Assembly (NCBI RefSeq): GCF_000518265.1
Contig: NZ_JADG01000011.1
Span: 186,001-250,000 of the forward strand
Source: Actinomadura oligospora ATCC 43269
GTDB taxonomy: Bacteria > Actinomycetota > Actinomycetes > Streptosporangiales > Streptosporangiaceae
DNA: 64,000 nucleotides
Direction: 5' to 3'
Under the pieces are notes generated by a model. The model did not search any database, was not told where the DNA came from, and worked only from the letters and a program-made list of their open reading frames with translations. Shown one piece after another: positions 59,979-64,000 of this stretch (within the stretch, counting starts at the first letter, position 1; every line of letters starts with the position of its first letter). Made by a program: the position numbers and the translations under genes.

Positions 59979-61328
59979 GTGGGCGCCAAGATCGGAAAGC
60001 GCGCGGTACTGCTCGGTGGAAGCATCGCGGCCCTGTTCGCGGCGCGGGCACTGGCCGAGGGTTACGAAGAGGTCGTCCTCGTCGACCGGGACGAGTTGAT
60101 CGGCGTCCGGGAGGCCCGGCGCGGGGCTCCGCAGGGCCGCCACATCAACGGCCTGCTGGCCGCGGGTTCCCGGACCATGGAGGAGTTGTTCCCCGAGATC
60201 ACCGCGGAGATGGTCCGGGACGGCTGCCCGCTGACCGACCTCGCGGGCACGGTGCGCTGGTACTTCAACGGGATCCCCCTCGCGCAGACCCGCGCCGGGC
60301 TGACCAACGTGGCGGCCCGCCGGCCGCTCATGGAGTACCACGTCCGGGAGCGGGTCCAGGCGTACGACAACGTCACCTTCATGGAGAAGTACGACGTCCT
60401 GGGCCTGGTGGCGAACGACGACAACTCCCGCATCGTCGGCGCCCGGATCCAGCCGCACGGGCGGGACGGCGAGGAGATCGTCCTGGACGCCGACCTCGTC
60501 GTCGACGTCACCGGCCGCGGCTCGCGCGCCGCGGGCTGGCTCACCGAGCTCGGGTACGGGCGGGTCGAGGAGGACGCGACGAAGATCGGCCTCGGATACG
60601 CGAGCCGCCACTACGTCCTGAAGTCCGACCCGTTCGGCAAGGACCACTCCATCATCGCCGTGGCGTCGCCGGACCGTCCGCGCGGCTGCATCTTCACCAA
60701 GACCGACCACGGCACCGTCGAGCTGACCATCTACGGCATCCTCGGCGACCACCCGCCGACCGACCCCGAGGGCTTCACCGCCTTCGCCAAGACCCTCGCC
60801 GCGCCGGAGGTCTACGAGGCCATCGTGGACGCCGAGCCGATCGACGACCCGGTCCTCTACAAGTTCCCGACCACGCTGCGGCGCCGGTACGAGAAGCTCG
60901 GCCGTTTCCCCGAGGGCTTCCTCATCATCGGCGACGCGGTCTGCACGCCCAACCCCGTCTTCGCGCAGGCGCAGACGCTGGCCGTGCTGGAGGCCAAGGC
61001 GCTGCTGGCGCACGTCCGCGCCGGGAAGCTGCCGTCCTCGCTGGACTTCCAGCGCGAGGTCGGGCAGATCATCGACCCGGCCTGGGAGATGACCCACGCC
61101 ATCGACCTCAGCTTCCCGGGGGTCGAGGGGCACCGCGGCGCGAAGCTGAAGATGATGCAGGCCTACATGCAGCGGGTCATCATCGCCGCGACCGCGGACC
61201 CGAGCGTCACCGAGGCGTTCATGCGGTCCGCGGGCCTGGTCGACATGCCGCAGGCGCTCATGAAGCCCGGCTTCATGATGCGCGTGCTCCGCACCTCGAG
61301 CCGCGTGATGGCGGCGGCCAAGGGGTGA
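59979..61328 (+). CDS. FAD-dependent monooxygenase/epoxidase-like protein (paralogue 1)
   Basis: A 449-residue flavoprotein. RAVLLGGSIAALFAARALAE is the dinucleotide-binding motif (G-G-S-x-A-[AG]-L-x-A-A), followed by VVLVDRDEL with the ribose-binding Asp, VVDVTGRGSRAAGWLTELGY, and FLIIGDAVCTPNPVFAQAQT, the G-D-A flavin-binding motif, in which the usual P-[IV]-[FY]-G-Q-G-[MA] reads PVFAQAQT, so the GQG of the second paralogue is AQA here. The family includes LasC/MonCI-like epoxidases and tryptophan-halogenase-like hydroxylases. GTG 59979 has AAGGAG 9 bp upstream. Confidence 0.88.
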   Translation: MGAKIGKRAVLLGGSIAALFAARALAEGYEEVVLVDRDELIGVREARRGAPQGRHINGLLAAGSRTMEELFPEITAEMVRDGCPLTDLAGTVRWYFNGIPLAQTRAGLTNVAARRPLMEYHVRERVQAYDNVTFMEKYDVLGLVANDDNSRIVGARIQPHGRDGEEIVLDADLVVDVTGRGSRAAGWLTELGYGRVEEDATKIGLGYASRHYVLKSDPFGKDHSIIAVASPDRPRGCIFTKTDHGTVELTIYGILGDHPPTDPEGFTAFAKTLAAPEVYEAIVDAEPIDDPVLYKFPTTLRRRYEKLGRFPEGFLIIGDAVCTPNPVFAQAQTLAVLEAKALLAHVRAGKLPSSLDFQREVGQIIDPAWEMTHAIDLSFPGVEGHRGAKLKMMQAYMQRVIIAATADPSVTEAFMRSAGLVDMPQALMKPGFMMRVLRTSSRVMAAAKG

Positions 61329-61366
61329 TCCGGGGCGGCGGGGTCCTCCTCCCCCGCCGCACCGCA

Positions 61367-61401
61367 GGAGGCCGGACCCGGTGTTCCCGGGTCCGGCCTC
61401 C
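61367..61401 (+). terminator. Terminator hairpin after monooxygenase gene
   Basis: GGAGGCCGGACCCGG and its exact complement form a 15-bp stem with loop TGTTC, 38 bp downstream of the stop codon. A second, GC-rich imperfect hairpin (GCGGCGGGG with CCCCGCCGC, about 61335-61360) precedes it. Confidence 0.88.
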
Positions 61402-61505
61402 GCGCGTCCGGGCCATGCTCGCCGCGTCCTGCTCCCGTACGTCCGGGGCCCTGCTTCCCGTGCGTCCGGGTCCTGCCTTCGCGCCTCCGGGCCGTCCTCC
61501 GCACG
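61402..61505. repeat. Degenerate CGTCCGGG repeats between two terminators
   Basis: Variants of CGTCCGGG-x-CCTGC recur about every 30 bp (near 61405, 61439, 61466 and 61486). The stretch lies between the terminators of convergent genes and has no coding potential that I trust. Confidence 0.5.
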
Positions 61506-61548
61506 CTGGGCGCGCCCTTGGCACGTTCGGGTGCGGGCATGCGTGAGC

Positions 61549-61594
61549 GCGGCGTCCGGCCGGTGGCCCCCGATGGGCACCGGCCGGACGCCGC
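61549..61594. terminator. Terminator hairpin of the secreted protein gene
   Basis: GCGGCGTCCGGCCGGTG pairs perfectly over 17 bp with 61578-61594 around a 12-base loop, 34 bp beyond the stop of the minus-strand gene at 61629. Confidence 0.88.
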
Positions 61595-61628
61595 GTCCGT
61601 CTCAGGTCGGCGAAGGCTCGCCGCGGGC

Positions 61629-62453
61629 TCAGGCCGGCGGCTGGGCGGGGTAGAAGAACCCCTTGCCGGTGACGGCGTCGAAACCGGGGATGGGCTTGCC
61701 CGGGTTGTACATCGACACCTTCGGGAACGGCGACATGTGGTTCAGGAAGATGTGCAGGTCCCAGAAACGGCCGTGGCCCTCACCGAAGGCGCAGCCGCAC
61801 TCGGCGGCGGTGGGCGGGTCCTGGCCGGCGGCCTGGCCCTTCCAGTCCTCGGCGGGCGGCAACGTGATGTTCTGCCAGGTGTCGGACGGGTGCACGCTGC
61901 GCTCGTGGACGAACCAGTCACTCGGCTTGATGCACCGCAGGCCCGCCTCACCCGGGTAGGACGGGGCCTTGCCCGGCGTGTACGGCCAGACGTAGCCCCA
62001 GCCGGCGAGGCGGTAGGGGAAGTTCGGCACATAGGGCTGGGTGACGTTCGTCGCCTTCGGGTCGGGGCGGTAGAACAGCAACGTCGGCATGCCCGCGCCC
62101 TGCATGCCGATGTTGACGACGGTCATCCCAACGCCCTTCATGCTGTTGTACATGTGCGACAGGGCCGCGAACTGCGTGCCCGTCGCGGGGTTCTTCTGGG
62201 CCAGGCGGTCCACGTCCGCCTGGTTCCGCAGGACGGTGTAGCCCTTCATCAGTTTCAGCACGCGCCGCTGCTCCACGGCGAGGGTGGTGTACCGCTCGAT
62301 CGGGGAGCAGGACGTTCCGTTGCGCGTGGTCTGGTCCGGGCGCTTCCCGGCGTCGGACGCGGTCGCCGCGTTGGCGGCGGCGGGGACGGCCAGCGCGGCG
62401 ATGCCGATCGCCGCCGCGACGGCCTGACGCCGCCTCAGATGCTTGTTGGCCAC
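61629..62453 (-). CDS. Secreted protein of unknown function
   Basis: A 274-residue exported protein. GTG 62453 has GGAGG 8 bp upstream; the signal peptide HLRRRQAVAAAIGIAALAVP ends near ANAAT. The mature domain has conserved-looking segments LLFYRPDPKATNVTQPYVPN, FPYRLAGWGYVWPYTPGKAP, DWFVHERSVHPSDTWQN, CGCAFGEGHGRFWDLHIFLN and GFDAVTGKGFFYPAQPPA, with three cysteines besides CSP near the start and several His (VHERSVHP; EGHGRFWDLH) that could bind a metal. I do not recognise the family. It sits between two paralogous flavin monooxygenase genes, opposite in orientation. Confidence 0.8.
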   Translation of the reverse strand: MANKHLRRRQAVAAAIGIAALAVPAAANAATASDAGKRPDQTTRNGTSCSPIERYTTLAVEQRRVLKLMKGYTVLRNQADVDRLAQKNPATGTQFAALSHMYNSMKGVGMTVVNIGMQGAGMPTLLFYRPDPKATNVTQPYVPNFPYRLAGWGYVWPYTPGKAPSYPGEAGLRCIKPSDWFVHERSVHPSDTWQNITLPPAEDWKGQAAGQDPPTAAECGCAFGEGHGRFWDLHIFLNHMSPFPKVSMYNPGKPIPGFDAVTGKGFFYPAQPPA

Positions 62454-62676
62454 GGAGCTTCCCTCCTGGGAGTGGTGGCTGATCCGCACACGACGCTAAA
62501 GACGCGGGGCCGGGGCCACATCCGCGAACGTGCGATCTTCGTCCGTCCGGGAACGGCGCGGCGCGGGGGCGGGAGTTCGCAATCGGGAGGATGTGGCCGG
62601 ATCACCCGGGTGTGACCCTGCTGCTGTGGCCGAACGGCCAGGCAAACCCTTCTTTCTTCCGCGGAGGTGGTGGCCG

Positions 62677-64000
62677 ATGAGCGGCGATCTCGGTGAACGG
62701 GCGATCGTCCTCGGGGGGAGCATGGCGGGCCTGCTGGCCGCCCGGGTGCTCTCCGAGTCCTACGGACAGGTGGTGGTCGTCGACCGGGACGAGGTGCTCG
62801 GCGTGCGGGAGTCGCGGCGCGGGGCGCCGCACACCGTCCACGCGCACGGGCTGCACGCCCGGGGCCACCTCATCATGGAGGAGCTGTTCCCCGGCTTCAC
62901 GGGCGAGCTGACCGACGCCGGGATCCCGACCGGTGACCTGGGCGAGATGCGCTGGTTCTTCAACGGACGCAAGCTGCGGCCCGCGCACACCGGGCTCGTC
63001 TCGGTGACCGGGCCCCGTCCGGTGCTGGAGTACCACGTGCGCGAACGCGTGGCGGCGCTGCCGAACGTCGTGTTCCTGCAGAAGCACGACATCGGCGGGC
63101 TGGTGGCCGACACGGCCCGCGGCCGGGTGGTCGGGGTGCGGGTACGGTCGCGCGCCGAGGGGGCCGAGGAGGAGCTGCTCGACGCCGACCTGGTGGTGGA
63201 CGCCACCGGACGCGGCTCGCGCACTCCCGCGTGGCTCGCCGAGATGGGCTACGACCGTCCGCCGGAGGAGAAGGTCAAGGTCGGGCTGGCCTACACCACC
63301 CGGCACTACCGGACCAAGCCCGAGTGGTTCGACGGCGTCCAGTCGATCAACCCGGTGGCCTCGCCCGCCCACCCGCGCGGGGCGTTCTTCGGCCAGGTGG
63401 GTCCGGACACCTGCATCCTGTCGCTGACCGGCCTCCTCGGCGACTACCCGCCCACCGAGGACGAGGCGTTCCTGGAGTTCGTCCGCTCGCTGCCGGTGCC
63501 CGACGTCTACGAGGCGGTCCGCGACGCGGTGCCGCTCGACGACGCCGTCTCCTTCCGCTTCCCGGCCAGCGTGCGCCGCCGCTACGAGCGGCTGTCCCGG
63601 CTGCCCGACCGGCTCCTGGTCATGGGCGACGCGGTGTGCAGCTTCAACCCGGTGTACGGCCAGGGGATGAGCGTCGCCTCGCTGGAGGCGATGACGCTGC
63701 GCGAGCACCTGCGGCGGGGCGTCCCCGAGCCGAGGGCGTTCCAGGCCGCCGTCGCCCGGGTCGTGGACGTGCCGTGGGAGATCTCGGCGGGCGGGGACCT
63801 CGACTTCCCCGGCGTCGAGGGCCCCCGCACCCTGAAGGTCAAGGTGGGCAACGCCTACATGTCCCGGCTCCAGTACGCGGCCACCAAGGACGCGAAGGTC
63901 ACCGAGGGCTTCATGCGGGTGGCGGGGCTCATCGACCCGCCCACGGCGCTCATGAAGCCCGCGATGCTGGCCCGCGTCCTGCGGCACGCGGTCCGGCGGC
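62677..64000 (+). CDS. FAD-dependent monooxygenase/epoxidase-like protein (paralogue 2, truncated by window edge)
   Basis: The frame is open to the end of the window (441 codons); length compared with paralogue 1 suggests only a few codons are missing. RAIVLGGSMAGLLAARVLSE is the FAD-binding motif, VVVVDRDEVLGVRESRRGAP follows, and RLLVMGDAVCSFNPVYGQGM has the full G-D-A...P-V-Y-G-Q-G-M signature of the aromatic hydroxylase/epoxidase family. It shares the order and many motifs with the gene at 59979 (e.g. VEGPRTLKVKVGNAYMSRLQ here against VEGHRGAKLKMMQAYMQRVI), so the two arose by duplication. ATG 62677 has GGAGG 9 bp upstream. Confidence 0.9.
   Translation, partial: MSGDLGERAIVLGGSMAGLLAARVLSESYGQVVVVDRDEVLGVRESRRGAPHTVHAHGLHARGHLIMEELFPGFTGELTDAGIPTGDLGEMRWFFNGRKLRPAHTGLVSVTGPRPVLEYHVRERVAALPNVVFLQKHDIGGLVADTARGRVVGVRVRSRAEGAEEELLDADLVVDATGRGSRTPAWLAEMGYDRPPEEKVKVGLAYTTRHYRTKPEWFDGVQSINPVASPAHPRGAFFGQVGPDTCILSLTGLLGDYPPTEDEAFLEFVRSLPVPDVYEAVRDAVPLDDAVSFRFPASVRRRYERLSRLPDRLLVMGDAVCSFNPVYGQGMSVASLEAMTLREHLRRGVPEPRAFQAAVARVVDVPWEISAGGDLDFPGVEGPRTLKVKVGNAYMSRLQYAATKDAKVTEGFMRVAGLIDPPTALMKPAMLARVLRHAVRR

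Overview
This 64 kb window is very GC-rich, uses GTG and occasionally TTG starts behind strong GGAGG ribosome binding sites, and encodes families typical of filamentous actinomycetes: an XRE/DUF397 pair, a SARP-type regulator, a LAL-type LuxR regulator, a mycobacterial-type LigC ligase, acyl-carboxylase-type C-termini and many secreted enzymes. It looks like chromosomal DNA of an actinomycete; the family (perhaps Thermomonosporaceae, e.g. Actinomadura) is a guess. I see no rRNA, tRNA, CRISPR array, transposase, integrase or phage gene. Both edges cut through genes.

Layout. 1-11 kb: end of a GT-C-like membrane protein, an MFS transporter, a secreted Asp-box protein, small stress/membrane proteins (DUF4142, SnoaL-like, DUF2231, DUF202), an orphan histidine kinase, and a PadR repressor coupled to a membrane protein. 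11.5-17.5 kb: a small secondary-metabolism-like island, with a CloQ/NphB-type aromatic prenyltransferase 28 bp upstream of an SDR oxidoreductase, an imine-reductase-like oxidoreductase, and a divergent SARP/NB-ARC/TPR regulator whose shared promoter carries 11-bp-phased heptamers. 18-29 kb: four tightly packed secreted-protein genes (a subtilase-like shell without a catalytic domain, a sedolisin-like protein lacking its catalytic residues, a beta-propeller and an intact subtilisin), with a large LAL regulator upstream on the same strand. 29-38 kb: DUF4262, GNAT, HEPN/Abi-like protein, glycogen debranching enzyme, WD40-like protein, ligase LigC, and a TetR with a divergent PH-like protein. 38-42 kb: an XRE regulator followed by five tandem DUF397 genes. 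42-56 kb: small secreted protein, leaderless SnoaL-like gene, PhoD, HelD-like RNA polymerase ATPase, AraC, VOC, an ALDH-TetR-ALDH block, an ABC-F protein with a short upstream leader ORF, and a secreted S15 peptidase. 56-64 kb: two DinB/MDMPI-fold proteins with what looks like the residual 3' end of an acyl-CoA carboxylase gene between them, a cation/proton antiporter, and two paralogous FAD monooxygenases around a secreted protein of unknown function.

The most notable themes are (i) the secreted four-gene operon in which two of the three protease-like members appear catalytically dead, (ii) the prenyltransferase mini-cluster with a textbook SARP-style operator, (iii) short tandem repeats that repeatedly sit exactly on gene 3' ends and stop codons (at 2.1, 10.1, 13.5, 17.5, 35.3 and 37.1 kb), and (iv) the five-fold DUF397 array. 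Function assignments rest on motifs read by eye; no database search was run.
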